A DNA stretch of 52,937 bases from positions 1 to 52,937 of the forward strand of contig KE159699.1 of the NCBI GenBank assembly GCA_000403415.2, in the 5' to 3' direction. The position numbers and the translations under genes are program-made. The stretch is from Firmicutes bacterium M10-2. Lineage in GTDB: Bacteria; Bacillota_I; Bacilli_A; Erysipelotrichales; Erysipelotrichaceae. The notes below the pieces were generated by a model. That model saw nothing but the letters and a program-made list of their open reading frames with translations, did not search any database and had not been told where the DNA came from. Positions 30,138 through 38,701 of the stretch are shown piece after piece (the stretch's first letter is position 1; each line of letters opens with the position of its first letter).

Positions 30138-30950
30138 TTATTGAATTTGTGCGTAACTTGTTACATCAAGAGCATACGTCCCGTCTTTTTGCTTTTCTAA
30201 GGTACCGGTCAACTGGGCACGAACAGATTGAATACCGACCGGATAACCGATGAGTTTCATACCGTCTAATGCCGTTCCTTTATCGTTTAATGTACCGGTA
30301 ACTGTAATAAATTTTCCGTCATAATCCGCTGGATCTTTTAGTACAGCTGCTGCATTTAGTGCATCCTGATCAGCTTTTGGCGGAATGTAAGGTTGTGTGT
30401 CTTCCTCTTTATCCGTATTTGTTGTCGAACCGGAAGTCGATGAACTTTGAGAAGATGAATTACTCGAAGTTGATGTGTTTGAATCCGCCTCATTGGAGCT
30501 GGAAATCGTGGTTTCGTTTTGCGTTGTGTTTACATCATTACTGATATTCACGTTGATATCTGTTTTTGAATCGGTTGAATTATTTGACTCAGACGGAAGA
30601 TCGGGAACCTTGATTTTGGCAAGATCGCTTTCTTCTTGTACTACAGTAATCTTGATTGTATTGCTTGTGATTCCATCCTTTTTAGCAGTAACCGTATAGG
30701 TCCCCGGCTTGATGGCGGAAAACTCAGCATGATCTTTATTGACTTTAATCTCAGCACCTAAAGTAGTAAAGTCCGAATCAGTCAGCTGAACATTTTTTGG
30801 ATCGGTAACAATCGCAATGTCTGTGTTGGAATTCACAAGTACTTTATTCGCTTCTGGATCAAGTTGGATGCTTTTGAGCTCTTTCTTTTCGGCACATCCA
30901 GTGCATAAGATCATGGCACACGCTAGAAAAAGTCCAAGAAATTTTTTCAT
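30138..30950 (-). CDS. Lipoprotein with Ig-like and C-terminal barrel-like domains (third family member)
   Basis: 270 residues. Signal peptide with lipobox LCTGC (Cys about 19), an Ig-like domain (about 25-105, ending GTYTVTAKKDGITSNTIKIT), a long Ser/Thr/Asn-rich linker and a C-terminal domain with KFITVTGTLNDKG and LTGTLEKQKDGTYALDVTSY. Domain order matches the lipoprotein at 27109; the linker differs completely, as expected of a wall-spanning spacer. RBS GGAGGG. Role unknown; surface adhesion or binding is only a guess. Confidence 0.82.
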   Translation of the reverse strand: MKKFLGLFLACAMILCTGCAEKKELKSIQLDPEANKVLVNSNTDIAIVTDPKNVQLTDSDFTTLGAEIKVNKDHAEFSAIKPGTYTVTAKKDGITSNTIKITVVQEESDLAKIKVPDLPSESNNSTDSKTDINVNISNDVNTTQNETTISSSNEADSNTSTSSNSSSQSSSTSGSTTNTDKEEDTQPYIPPKADQDALNAAAVLKDPADYDGKFITVTGTLNDKGTALDGMKLIGYPVGIQSVRAQLTGTLEKQKDGTYALDVTSYAQIQ

Positions 30951-31161
30951 ATGCCCTCCAATTTTCTGTTTCCATCATAAACTGTTTTGCTGAAAATTCA
31001 TACAATAGCGCTCAATACATGAAAAAATCAAGCATATTTGATCGATTTCTGAACAATCATATGAATAAAAAGAGCGAATTCATATTTATTTATTTTTTTT
31101 CAAGAACAACTGTACCTTTCTTTTTTGATAAAAACGCACGAAAAAAGAAGTACTTTTTTAG

Positions 31162-31190
31162 TTGACAAAGGTCCGCTTTCGGACTAAAAT
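31162..31190 (+). promoter_or_regulatory. marR-MATE promoter with a palindrome in the spacer
   Basis: A consensus TTGACA (31162-31167), exactly 17 bp, and TAAAAT (31185-31190). The spacer contains GTCCG-CTTT-CGGAC, an inverted repeat well placed to be the operator of the MarR protein encoded directly downstream. Confidence 0.75.
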
Positions 31191-31218
31191 CACAAGGCAT
31201 GTTGAAAGGAAAAGATTT

Positions 31219-31659
31219 ATGAAGACATCACAAAATAAACATTTACGGGCATTTAACGCACTTTACAAAGAATGGATACATTATTGTCATGAACAATGTT
31301 CTATGGCAGGATTATCCGACAGTGCCTTTGATATTTTATATGTCATGAGCGAATTCGAAGATGGATGCAGCCAAAAAACTATAGTCGAACATTCTTGGCT
31401 TAGCAAACAAACTGTAAACTCTTCCATTAAATCTTTGGAAAAAAAGGGATGGCTTAAGATTGAGAAAACCGGAGGAAGGAAAACCCAAATTTATTTGTTG
31501 GAGGAAGGGAAAAAGATTGTCGATCAATACATTCTTCCAAGTATTGAACATGAAAATCATATTTTTGAATTGATGGGTGAAGAAGATGCAAATCAACTTT
31601 TAGATCTTACTCAAAAATATGTTCAATTATTAAAAAAGGGAGGAGGAAATTGTGTATGA
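31219..31659 (+). CDS. MarR-family transcriptional regulator
   Basis: 146 residues with the MarR winged helix: SDSAFDILYVMSEFEDGCSQ, then KQTVNSSIKSLEKKGWLKIE (recognition helix and wing). The ATG at 31219 follows AAAGGAAAA. It overlaps the MATE gene by ATGA, so regulator and pump are cotranscribed and probably autoregulated through the palindrome at 31171-31184. The inducer is unknown. Confidence 0.88.
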   Translation: MKTSQNKHLRAFNALYKEWIHYCHEQCSMAGLSDSAFDILYVMSEFEDGCSQKTIVEHSWLSKQTVNSSIKSLEKKGWLKIEKTGGRKTQIYLLEEGKKIVDQYILPSIEHENHIFELMGEEDANQLLDLTQKYVQLLKKGGGNCV

Positions 31660-32984
31660 AAATTAAACTAAGCGATCATTTCACTTATCGAAATTTACTT
31701 CGTTTTACATTGCCATCTGTTGTCATGGTTGTTTTTACATCACTCTATACGATTGTAGACGGAATTTTTGTATCCAATGTGGCAGGTAGTCGCGCCTTCG
31801 CCGCGTTGAATTTGATTTGGCCGGTAATTGCTATTATGGGAACGATAGGATTCATGATCGGAACCGGAGGAAGTGCTCTTGTCGCGAAATTGCTTGGAGA
31901 ACATAAAGAAAAGGAAGCGAACGCATGCTTCTCATTGCTGATCTATTTTCTGATTGCTGTTTCTGTAGTCCTATCGCTGATTAGTTCGACTTTTATCGGA
32001 CAGTTTGCTGAATTATTGGGAGCCACACCCGAAATGATTCCTGATTGTGTCGCGTACGGAAGAACGCTCGCCTTTATGCTATGCGGATATTTTTTGCAAG
32101 CGGCTTTTCAATCGTTTTTGGTTACAGCCGAAAGACCAAGCTTGGGACTGCTTTTAAGTCTTTTTGCCGGGTTCACCAATATGACACTTGATTATTTGTT
32201 TATTTGTGTATTCCGAATGGGAATTTTCGGAGCTGCACTAGCCACAGGATTAAGCTGGATTGTCGGAGGTTTCGGACCCCTCATCTTCTTTTTGTCAAAA
32301 AACAGCACACCGCTTCGTTTAGGAAAACCGGAATGGAACTGGCGTCATATCGGACAGAGCTGTTTTAACGGATCAAGTGAAATGGTAACAAACTTAAGTA
32401 TGAGTGTCATAACAGTACTCTATAATTATGAATTGATGAAACTGATCGGAGAGGGCGGCGTTGTCGCCTATGGCATTTTACAATATATATCTTTTGTGTT
32501 TGCCGGCGCATTTTTGGGGTATTCCATGGGGATCGCACCGGTGATCAGTTATCATTACGGTGCGGAAAATCATTCGGAACTTAAGAATCTTTTAAAAAAA
32601 TCATTGACATTGATCACACTTACCGCAATCGTGATGGTTATTCTTGCCGAGTTGAGTGCTGGTCAATTGGCTTCGATTTTTGTAAGCGGTGATCCGACAC
32701 TGATGGAAATTACAATTCATGCGATCCGTATTTACAGTGTGTCGTTTTTGCTTTGCGGATTTAATATTTTTGGCAGTTCATTTTTTACCGCACTCAATAA
32801 CGGGTTCGTTTCGGCAGCAATTTCTTTTCTCAGAACATTCGTTTTTCAGATTGCATCGATTATTGTCCTCCCGATCTTTTTCGGATTAACCGGAATTTGG
32901 AGTGCTGTAATTGTTGCGGAAACGCTTTCATGTGTTGTGGTTGCGTTGTTTTTTAATAAAGAAAGGAAAAAATATGGGTACTGA
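31656..32984 (+). CDS. MATE-family efflux transporter
   Basis: 442 residues, about 12 transmembrane helices in two related halves, with the family pattern SLYTIVDGIFVSNVAG and GTGGSALVAKLLGEHKEKEAN near the N-terminus. Exports drugs or metabolites in exchange for Na+ or H+; the substrate is unknown. I start at the ATG at 31656, 9 bp after AGGAGG, instead of the TTG at 31650. Cotranscribed with the MarR gene. Confidence 0.9.
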   Translation: MKIKLSDHFTYRNLLRFTLPSVVMVVFTSLYTIVDGIFVSNVAGSRAFAALNLIWPVIAIMGTIGFMIGTGGSALVAKLLGEHKEKEANACFSLLIYFLIAVSVVLSLISSTFIGQFAELLGATPEMIPDCVAYGRTLAFMLCGYFLQAAFQSFLVTAERPSLGLLLSLFAGFTNMTLDYLFICVFRMGIFGAALATGLSWIVGGFGPLIFFLSKNSTPLRLGKPEWNWRHIGQSCFNGSSEMVTNLSMSVITVLYNYELMKLIGEGGVVAYGILQYISFVFAGAFLGYSMGIAPVISYHYGAENHSELKNLLKKSLTLITLTAIVMVILAELSAGQLASIFVSGDPTLMEITIHAIRIYSVSFLLCGFNIFGSSFFTALNNGFVSAAISFLRTFVFQIASIIVLPIFFGLTGIWSAVIVAETLSCVVVALFFNKERKKYGY

Positions 32985-33017
32985 GATAAAAATTTTGAAA
33001 TTTTAAGCAAAAAAATG

Positions 33018-33041
33018 CAAGAAATGATATATCGTTTCTTG
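33018..33041 (+). terminator. Near-perfect 24-bp palindrome after the MATE gene
   Basis: Arms CAAGAAATGATA and TATCGTTTCTTG (one mismatch), followed by TATTTTTC. It can be the MATE terminator, but it also touches the -35 box (33039-33044) of the next gene and could be a repressor operator; the two roles are not exclusive. Confidence 0.55.
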
Positions 33042-33067
33042 TATTTTTCTTCCAGAAAAATTATAAT
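33039..33067 (+). promoter_or_regulatory. Promoter of the orphan blaI-like gene
   Basis: TTGTAT, 17 bp, TATAAT, the same hexamers and spacing as the uvrA promoter. The -35 shares bases with the palindrome at 33018-33041. Confidence 0.7.
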
Positions 33068-33098
33068 AGAATTGTAAAAATAAAGAGAGGTCATTGTA

Positions 33099-33470
33099 AT
33101 GAAAGTTTCCCACTTAACCAAGCGTGAAAATGAGATCATGGAGATCTTCTGGCGATCAGAAAAGCCGTTGTCTTCAAATGATATCTGCTTGGAAGCCCCA
33201 CACATAAGTAAGAACACAGTACAGGCCGTGATCAGAAAGCTGCTCTCGATGAACTTCATCGAGATCGCAGGGCTAGGCTACAACAAAAACGCCTTGACCC
33301 GCGAGTTCAGCCCATGCATCTCTCAGGCAGAGTACTTTGACAACTTTCTTGTGCGGGATACTTCCTATGAATTGGCTGCGAATTTTATTCGCCAAGCTGA
33401 AGATATCGCAACACTCGAACAAATCGAGGCTTTGATTGCTGAACGAAAAGAAGCGCTACAAGCTGCTTAG
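33099..33470 (+). CDS. Orphan BlaI/MecI/CopY-family repressor
   Basis: 123 residues, paralogous to the protein at 22543: the N-terminal winged helix (TKRENEIMEIFWRSEKPLSSNDI) and the ALTREFSPCISQAEYF block align closely. There is no M56 protease gene beside it, so it may answer to the protease at 22.9 kb or regulate on its own. RBS AGAGAGGT. Its terminator was the target of a 191-bp element. Confidence 0.85.
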   Translation: MKVSHLTKRENEIMEIFWRSEKPLSSNDICLEAPHISKNTVQAVIRKLLSMNFIEIAGLGYNKNALTREFSPCISQAEYFDNFLVRDTSYELAANFIRQAEDIATLEQIEALIAERKEALQAA

Positions 33471-33485
33471 TGAAGCAGAACATGA

Positions 33486-33509
33486 AAAACTCCGTAAAAG
33501 CGGAGTTTT
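33486..33509 (+). terminator. Terminator hairpin of the orphan blaI gene, left copy
   Basis: Exact 24-bp hairpin: 9-bp stem AAAACTCCG / CGGAGTTTT with loop TAAAAG. Repeated identically at 33701-33724, so it is the target duplication; the U-tract is now on the other copy. Confidence 0.88.
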
Positions 33510-33700
33510 CAGAGTGTTGACAAACTACCTATTTTGAAAAAATTAAATTTCAATAAAATAAAAGTGGGTAAAAAGGTCTAAAAAAAGAGTAATATTAGGT
33601 ACTTAAATACCTCAAATTGCTCTTTTTTTATTCATTTGTGGGAGAAAAATAAAAAGCTGTGACAAAGCCGATTTGAAAAATCGACTTTGTCAACAGCCTG
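33510..33700. mobile_element. 191-bp non-autonomous IS1182-type element, copy 2
   Basis: Identical in sequence to the copy at 20304-20494 and in the same orientation on the plus strand. Here blaI transcription enters from the left end and would first meet the duplicated host hairpin and then the internal bidirectional hairpin (about 33580-33629). Target duplication 24 bp. Confidence 0.92.
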
Positions 33701-33728
33701 AAAACTCCGTAAAAGCGGAGTTTTTTTT
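33701..33728 (+). terminator. Terminator hairpin of the orphan blaI gene, right copy with U-tract
   Basis: Same 24-bp hairpin, followed by four more T's and so retaining a complete U-tract (eight T's in a row). Confidence 0.88.
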
Positions 33729-33782
33729 GCGTTGTTTCTTTTAGTGAATGTCATAATCTTCTTGCGACAGGTTTTGAAAAAT

Positions 33783-33804
33783 TTGTCATTTTATCCTGTG
33801 CCAA
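33783..33804 (+). promoter_or_regulatory. Possible MtlR binding site upstream of the mtl operon
   Basis: TTGTCATTT and TGTGCCAA separated by 5 bp resemble the known MtlR box TTGNCACAA-N4-TGTGNCAA; the right half fits fully, the left half only in TTGTCA, and the spacing is one longer. It lies about 85 bp before mtlA, where an activator site is expected. A -10 such as TATCAT at 33846 could follow. Confidence 0.4.
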
Positions 33805-33887
33805 ACAAAAATAAGAAAAGATAGAAATATTATAAAACCTTACGTATCATAAAGGTGTCAAAAAACTTATGAAGAAAGGAAAAATTT

Positions 33888-35246
33888 ATGAAAGAAAAGG
33901 TTCAAAAACTCGGGCGTGCCCTTTCTGCAATGGTCATGCCAAATATTTCAATCTTTATCGCATGGGGACTGATTACTGCCTTGTTTATTCCGGACGGATG
34001 GTTTCCGAACCCAACAGTGAATGAAATTGTAGCCCCGATGCAGCGTTTCCTGCTGCCGCTATTGATTGCTTATTCGGGCGGAAAGATGATCTACGATCAC
34101 CGAGGAGGAATTATAGGAGCTTGCTTTGCGATCGGAATCATTGCCGGAACCGAAACACCAATGTTTATCGGTGCCATGATTGCCGGGCCGCTTGGTGGCT
34201 ATCTCATGAAAAAAGTCGATCAGATCTTAGACGGACATGTGCCAAACGGTTTTGAAATGCTTGTCAATAATTTCTCAGCCGGAATTCTCGGCGCATTGCT
34301 TGCGATCATGGGCTGTCTGCTGATCGAACCCGCATGTGTTGCTTTGACTTCTGCTCTTTCAAGCGGTGTTGAGTTTCTGGTAAACCACGGATTGCTTCCG
34401 CTTACATCAATCTTGGTAGAACCGGCAAAAATTCTTTTCCTTAACAATGCACTCAATCACGGAATTTTCACGCCGCTCGGTATGGAACAAGTGCAGGAAG
34501 TCGGAAAATCGATTTTCTTTATGATTGAAGCCAATCCCGGACCCGGGCTTGGATTGCTCATTGCTTATTTCTTTTGCACAAAAGGAGATGTGAAAGAATC
34601 TTCTTTGTCGGCAATGATCATTGAGTTTCTCGGAGGAATTCATGAAATTTACTTCCCATTCGTATTGATGAACCCGATTACGTTGGTTGGCGTTATTGCC
34701 GGAGGAATGACCGGAGTGTTGGTCAATACGATTTTCGGATCCGGACTAGTATCGGCTGCCTCTCCCGGATCGATCATTGCCATACTTGGAATGTGTGCGA
34801 AAGACAGTTATATCGGTATTCTGTTATCGATTGCTGCCGCCACTGCCGTATCTGCGATCGTGAACATCGTCTTGTTGAAAGCATTCTCGAAAGAAGGAAA
34901 TCTGGAAGAAGCAAAAAAACAAGTGACAGCCGCGAAAACAGTCCATGCTGCTGCACCGGTTGCCATGACTAATTTGAAAATTGTATTTGCCTGCGATGCC
35001 GGAATGGGAAGCAGTGCGATGGGCGCAGCCAACTTAACGAAAAAATTAAAAAATGCCGGGATCGATCTGCATGTTCCGCATTACGCGCTGAACGAAGTGC
35101 CAAAAGATACGCAAGTGATCGTGACGCAGACATCTCTTGTCGAAAGAGCGAAAAACCGTTGTCCGAACGCGAAAATCTATCCGATCAACAACTTCATGAG
35201 CACAAGCGAATATGACAAAATTGTCAGTGAATTGGTAGGAGCCTAA
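33888..35246 (+). CDS. mtlA: PTS mannitol-type transporter subunit IICB
   Basis: 452 residues. The IIC membrane domain (about 1-335) contains GGIHEIYFP (249-257), the substrate-loop motif of mannitol permeases, and NHGIFTPLG. The IIB domain (about 360-452) has the phospho-Cys369 in ACDAGMGSSAMG. It takes up and phosphorylates a hexitol-like sugar with phosphate from the EIIA encoded two genes on. The substrate is open, since mtlD is missing and a SorE-like dehydrogenase and a PfkB kinase occupy its place. The stop overlaps the mtlR ATG (TAATG). Confidence 0.92.
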   Translation: MKEKVQKLGRALSAMVMPNISIFIAWGLITALFIPDGWFPNPTVNEIVAPMQRFLLPLLIAYSGGKMIYDHRGGIIGACFAIGIIAGTETPMFIGAMIAGPLGGYLMKKVDQILDGHVPNGFEMLVNNFSAGILGALLAIMGCLLIEPACVALTSALSSGVEFLVNHGLLPLTSILVEPAKILFLNNALNHGIFTPLGMEQVQEVGKSIFFMIEANPGPGLGLLIAYFFCTKGDVKESSLSAMIIEFLGGIHEIYFPFVLMNPITLVGVIAGGMTGVLVNTIFGSGLVSAASPGSIIAILGMCAKDSYIGILLSIAAATAVSAIVNIVLLKAFSKEGNLEEAKKQVTAAKTVHAAAPVAMTNLKIVFACDAGMGSSAMGAANLTKKLKNAGIDLHVPHYALNEVPKDTQVIVTQTSLVERAKNRCPNAKIYPINNFMSTSEYDKIVSELVGA

Positions 35247-37282
35247 TGATCTATACCAATCGATTTCAACAAATCTTGAAGATTGCTCTTGAACAAGATG
35301 AAGAATATATTTCAATTGATGCGTTATCTAAACGATTGAAAACTTCCCGGAGGACAATCTTTCGAGAACTGCAAAATGCGAATTTAAGACCTTACGATTT
35401 ACAATTGGTCAGCAAACAAGGAAAAGGAATTCGACTGGAAGGCGAAAAAAACAACAAACAGCGCTTGTTGGCTGCCTTGGAAACAGAGAGCATTCCTTAT
35501 CTGAATAAGGAAGAACGAAGAAAGCTTCTCGCGTTCGAGCTTCTTCGCTTTCCGGAAGTCAAAAAACTCGTCTATTACGGGAATATGTTTTCGGTTTCGG
35601 AAACAACCATTTCTAACGATCTGGATGCGCTCGAGCCTTGGCTTTCATCGTATGCGATCTGCTTGGATCGCAAAAACAAAAATAAGATCCGGATTTTCGG
35701 GAAAGAAGAAGATCGCCGTAAAGCAATGAGCGAAATTATTCATGATACGATCGGAGCAAAAGAAGCGGCTATTGATTATCTCGATCCGAAAGCGTTGCAA
35801 AAGGAAATTTTCGAATCAAGTCAGGAAGGGATCCTCCAATTGCTCAATCAGGAACTGCTCGGCTCGATTTTAGATTTATTCACCTTGGAAAGAAAAGAAT
35901 TGGGCTTGGATCAATACGTGCAAAGCTCTTATATCGGACTGATCATTCACTTAGTTGTTGCGATTGAGCGAATTAAAAAGGGCCAGCCTATTGAAAGCGA
36001 TCCAAGCTTGTATGAAGAAATGGCCCATACATCCAACATGGTCCAAGCGCAAAAAATTGCCAAACGAATCGAGCAGATATTTGATATACAAATGCCGCAA
36101 GCTGAAATCGTTTTTATCGCAATGCATTTGCGCGGAGCCAAAAGTATCAATCCTACAGAGGGTGGCGAAGATAAAAAGATCATGGAAGTCGTGTATTGCT
36201 TCATTGAGGATTTTCCAAACGCAATTGCTTCGTGTTTGTCGACCGATCCTCAGTTTATCGAAGGGTTTGTCACTCATTTAAGACCGACCTTGATTCGTCT
36301 TAATCGGTCGTTACCTATTTATAATCCGTTGCTTGATACAATCAAGACACAGTACAAAGAACTTTATGAATTAACACTTCATGCCGCAAAACATATCGAG
36401 AAAATTGCGAAGGTTTCGATTTCGGAAGCCGAAATCGCTTTTATGACTATGCATGTGGGGGCATCGTTGGAAAGAAGGCGTTCGGAAGCCAGACAAACAA
36501 AGCTGCATACCGGTGTGGTTTGTGCTTCCGGAATCGGTGTATCGGCTTTGCTAAGTGCAAGACTGCAATATGTGTTCGGAAACCGGCTTATTTTAGAAAC
36601 ACTTTCTTTAGAACAATATAAGGACCGATTCGAACAATTTGATTTGATTATTTCAACGTTCGATATGGCGGAGAAAGAAACAAAAATCATAAAGGTCAAT
36701 CCGCTGCTTTCACAACAAGATATCGATCGAATCCGTGAAGTGATTGAAGAAATTCATCAATCGGCCCATTTCGATCAAGAAGACGGTGCAATGGAAAAGC
36801 TTAAAAGAATCGAAAAAATGAGTGAAAGCGCAAGACATATCATTGACGATCTTGTATTCGTCACAGTACCATCTCAAATGGATCTTTCACAGCTCATCGA
36901 AGAAGCAAGCGTTCTTGCGAAAGGGTCGCCAAGTCAGATCGTAAAAGATCTGCATCGAAGAGAAGAGCTTGGCTCAATTTTGATTCCCGAACTGGGTTTT
37001 GGTTTGCTACATACGAAAACGACAGGGATAGAAAAACCGCAAGTTCAATTTCTATGGCCGGACCAACAATATTTTACTCAATATGAAAACATTGAAGTGG
37101 TATTTGTTCTGTTGCTGCCTTATGAGGCAAATTCTTATGACCAGAAACTGTTATCACTGATCAGCACGCATATGATGGAAGATGATCGTTTGCGGGAAGC
37201 TGTATTTGCTCATGAAGAGCGACACATCCAGCAAGTGCTCTCTTCAATATATTTACAATCAATTCATGCCGAAATGGCGTAG
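35246..37282 (+). CDS. mtlR: MtlR-type PTS-regulated transcriptional activator
   Basis: 678 residues in the standard MtlR order: N-terminal HTH domains (ISIDALSKRLKTSRRTIFREL, and a second one near 115), two PRDs with their regulatory histidines (IVFIAMHLRGAK about 290-300, IAFMTMHVGASLERR about 390-405), an EIIB-like domain with Cys in VVCASGIGVSALL, and a C-terminal EIIA-like domain with His in GFGLLHTKT. PTS-dependent phosphorylation of these sites switches activity in Bacillota. It lies inside the operon it presumably activates. Confidence 0.9.
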   Translation: MIYTNRFQQILKIALEQDEEYISIDALSKRLKTSRRTIFRELQNANLRPYDLQLVSKQGKGIRLEGEKNNKQRLLAALETESIPYLNKEERRKLLAFELLRFPEVKKLVYYGNMFSVSETTISNDLDALEPWLSSYAICLDRKNKNKIRIFGKEEDRRKAMSEIIHDTIGAKEAAIDYLDPKALQKEIFESSQEGILQLLNQELLGSILDLFTLERKELGLDQYVQSSYIGLIIHLVVAIERIKKGQPIESDPSLYEEMAHTSNMVQAQKIAKRIEQIFDIQMPQAEIVFIAMHLRGAKSINPTEGGEDKKIMEVVYCFIEDFPNAIASCLSTDPQFIEGFVTHLRPTLIRLNRSLPIYNPLLDTIKTQYKELYELTLHAAKHIEKIAKVSISEAEIAFMTMHVGASLERRRSEARQTKLHTGVVCASGIGVSALLSARLQYVFGNRLILETLSLEQYKDRFEQFDLIISTFDMAEKETKIIKVNPLLSQQDIDRIREVIEEIHQSAHFDQEDGAMEKLKRIEKMSESARHIIDDLVFVTVPSQMDLSQLIEEASVLAKGSPSQIVKDLHRREELGSILIPELGFGLLHTKTTGIEKPQVQFLWPDQQYFTQYENIEVVFVLLLPYEANSYDQKLLSLISTHMMEDDRLREAVFAHEERHIQQVLSSIYLQSIHAEMA

Positions 37283-37294
37283 AAAGGAAAAAAC

Positions 37295-37765
37295 ATGGCA
37301 TTCTTTAAGAAGAAGAAAAAAGAAAAAGCGAAAAAACCGCAAATTTTAAAAGTAGAAAACATCCGCATCAATCAGCAGGCTGCCTCCAGCGATGAGGCTA
37401 TCGTTCGAGTAGGAAACGCATTGAAAGATGCAGGATATATCGAAGAAGGATATATTCAGGGGATGTTGAATCGCGATCACAATTTGACAACGTATATTGG
37501 CAATGATATCGCCATTCCGCACGGAGAATACGAAGTCAAAGATTGTGTGAAACAAACAGGTCTTGCAGTGGATATTTATCCGGATGGTATTGCCTGGGGA
37601 GGCGGAATTGTTCGCATTGTGATCGGAATTGCCGCGACCACGGATGAGCACATTACAATACTCCAGAATATTGCCGAACAACTAGGGGATATGGATGTAG
37701 TGGAACAAGTTGTCAAAGGCTCACCGGAATTTATTCATTCGGTACTGACCGGAGGTGCGGCATGA
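37295..37765 (+). CDS. mtlF: PTS mannitol-type EIIA component
   Basis: 156 residues. A lysine-rich start (KKKKKEKAKK) precedes a standard EIIA-Mtl/Fru fold with the phospho-His76 in GNDIAIPHGE and the ITILQNIAEQLGD segment. It passes phosphate from HPr to the IIB domain of the mtlA product. RBS AAAGGAAA. Overlaps the pfkB-type gene by 4 bp. Confidence 0.92.
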   Translation: MAFFKKKKKEKAKKPQILKVENIRINQQAASSDEAIVRVGNALKDAGYIEEGYIQGMLNRDHNLTTYIGNDIAIPHGEYEVKDCVKQTGLAVDIYPDGIAWGGGIVRIVIGIAATTDEHITILQNIAEQLGDMDVVEQVVKGSPEFIHSVLTGGAA

Positions 37766-38697
37766 TCTTGACGGTTACGTTCAATCCGGCAATCGATAAG
37801 ACCGCTCAAGTGGATGAGCTGATTGTAGGAGGACTGAATCGTTTGAGAAATGTTCGCCAAGATGCCGGAGGAAAAGGTGTCAATGTGTCCAAAACGATTA
37901 GGACGCTTGGCTATGAAAGTTTTGCGACCGGATTTTTAGGGGGAGCAAGTGGTCGGATGATTTCCGATACTCTTGATCAAATGAATATTAAAAATGAGTT
38001 TATTTGGGTAGATGGAAATACGCGGACCAATTTAAAAGTGCTCAACAAAGAAATGGTTTTAACTGAGCTCAACGAGGCAGGACCGACCATTCATGAAGAA
38101 GATATTGAGCGTTTGATTGCATTGATCAGAAATTATGCACAAGGAAACTGTTATGTAGTACTTTCGGGAAATGTTTCGCCAGGCGTTTCAAACGATATTT
38201 ACAAGCGAATGATTGAACGTTTCAAAAAAGATGGGATCCACGTGCTTTTAGATGCAGATGGGGAACTTTTCAAAGAAGGAATCAAAGCCAGACCGGAAGC
38301 AATCAAGCCAAACCGATTTGAATTGGCACAATATTACGGAGTCGAAGAGCCGAAAACAATGGAAGAAACGGCAAAACTGGGAGAAAAACTGCTTAATGAG
38401 GAAACAAAACTTGTAGCAATTTCAATGGGTGGCGAAGGAGCTCTTTTCTTAACAAAAGAAAAGATGTTGTATTGTCCGGTATTGAAGATCGATTTGAATT
38501 CAAGTGTGGGAGCTGGCGATGCGATGGTTGCGGCAATGGCTGTTGCTTTAGAACAAGAAGCGGAGCTTGAACAACTTGCGATATTGGCAATGGCCACAAG
38601 TGCGGGTGCGTGCACAACGCAAGGAACTCAGCCAGCTCGTTATGAAGTGATTGAACAATTAAAAGAAATCGTAAAGATAGAGTATTTGAAAGGATAA
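37762..38697 (+). CDS. PfkB-family sugar-phosphate kinase (1-phosphofructokinase/tagatose-6-phosphate kinase type)
   Basis: 311 residues. N-terminal TFNPAIDKT and GGKGVNVSKTI and the C-terminal anion-hole motif SSVGAGDAMVAAM with the catalytic Asp are diagnostic for the FruK/LacC branch. It would phosphorylate a ketohexose phosphate to the bisphosphate. A plain mannitol operon has no need for it because mannitol-1-P becomes fructose-6-P, so its presence hints at another polyol or ketose as substrate (inference). Confidence 0.85.
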   Translation: MILTVTFNPAIDKTAQVDELIVGGLNRLRNVRQDAGGKGVNVSKTIRTLGYESFATGFLGGASGRMISDTLDQMNIKNEFIWVDGNTRTNLKVLNKEMVLTELNEAGPTIHEEDIERLIALIRNYAQGNCYVVLSGNVSPGVSNDIYKRMIERFKKDGIHVLLDADGELFKEGIKARPEAIKPNRFELAQYYGVEEPKTMEETAKLGEKLLNEETKLVAISMGGEGALFLTKEKMLYCPVLKIDLNSSVGAGDAMVAAMAVALEQEAELEQLAILAMATSAGACTTQGTQPARYEVIEQLKEIVKIEYLKG

Positions 38698-38701
38698 AGA
38701 T

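Noticed and set aside
33510-33700. 191-bp segment as a riboswitch or structured ncRNA
   Set aside because: It appears after genes of unrelated function, downstream and not upstream, and carries transposon ends and target duplications. Its hairpins are explained as terminators.
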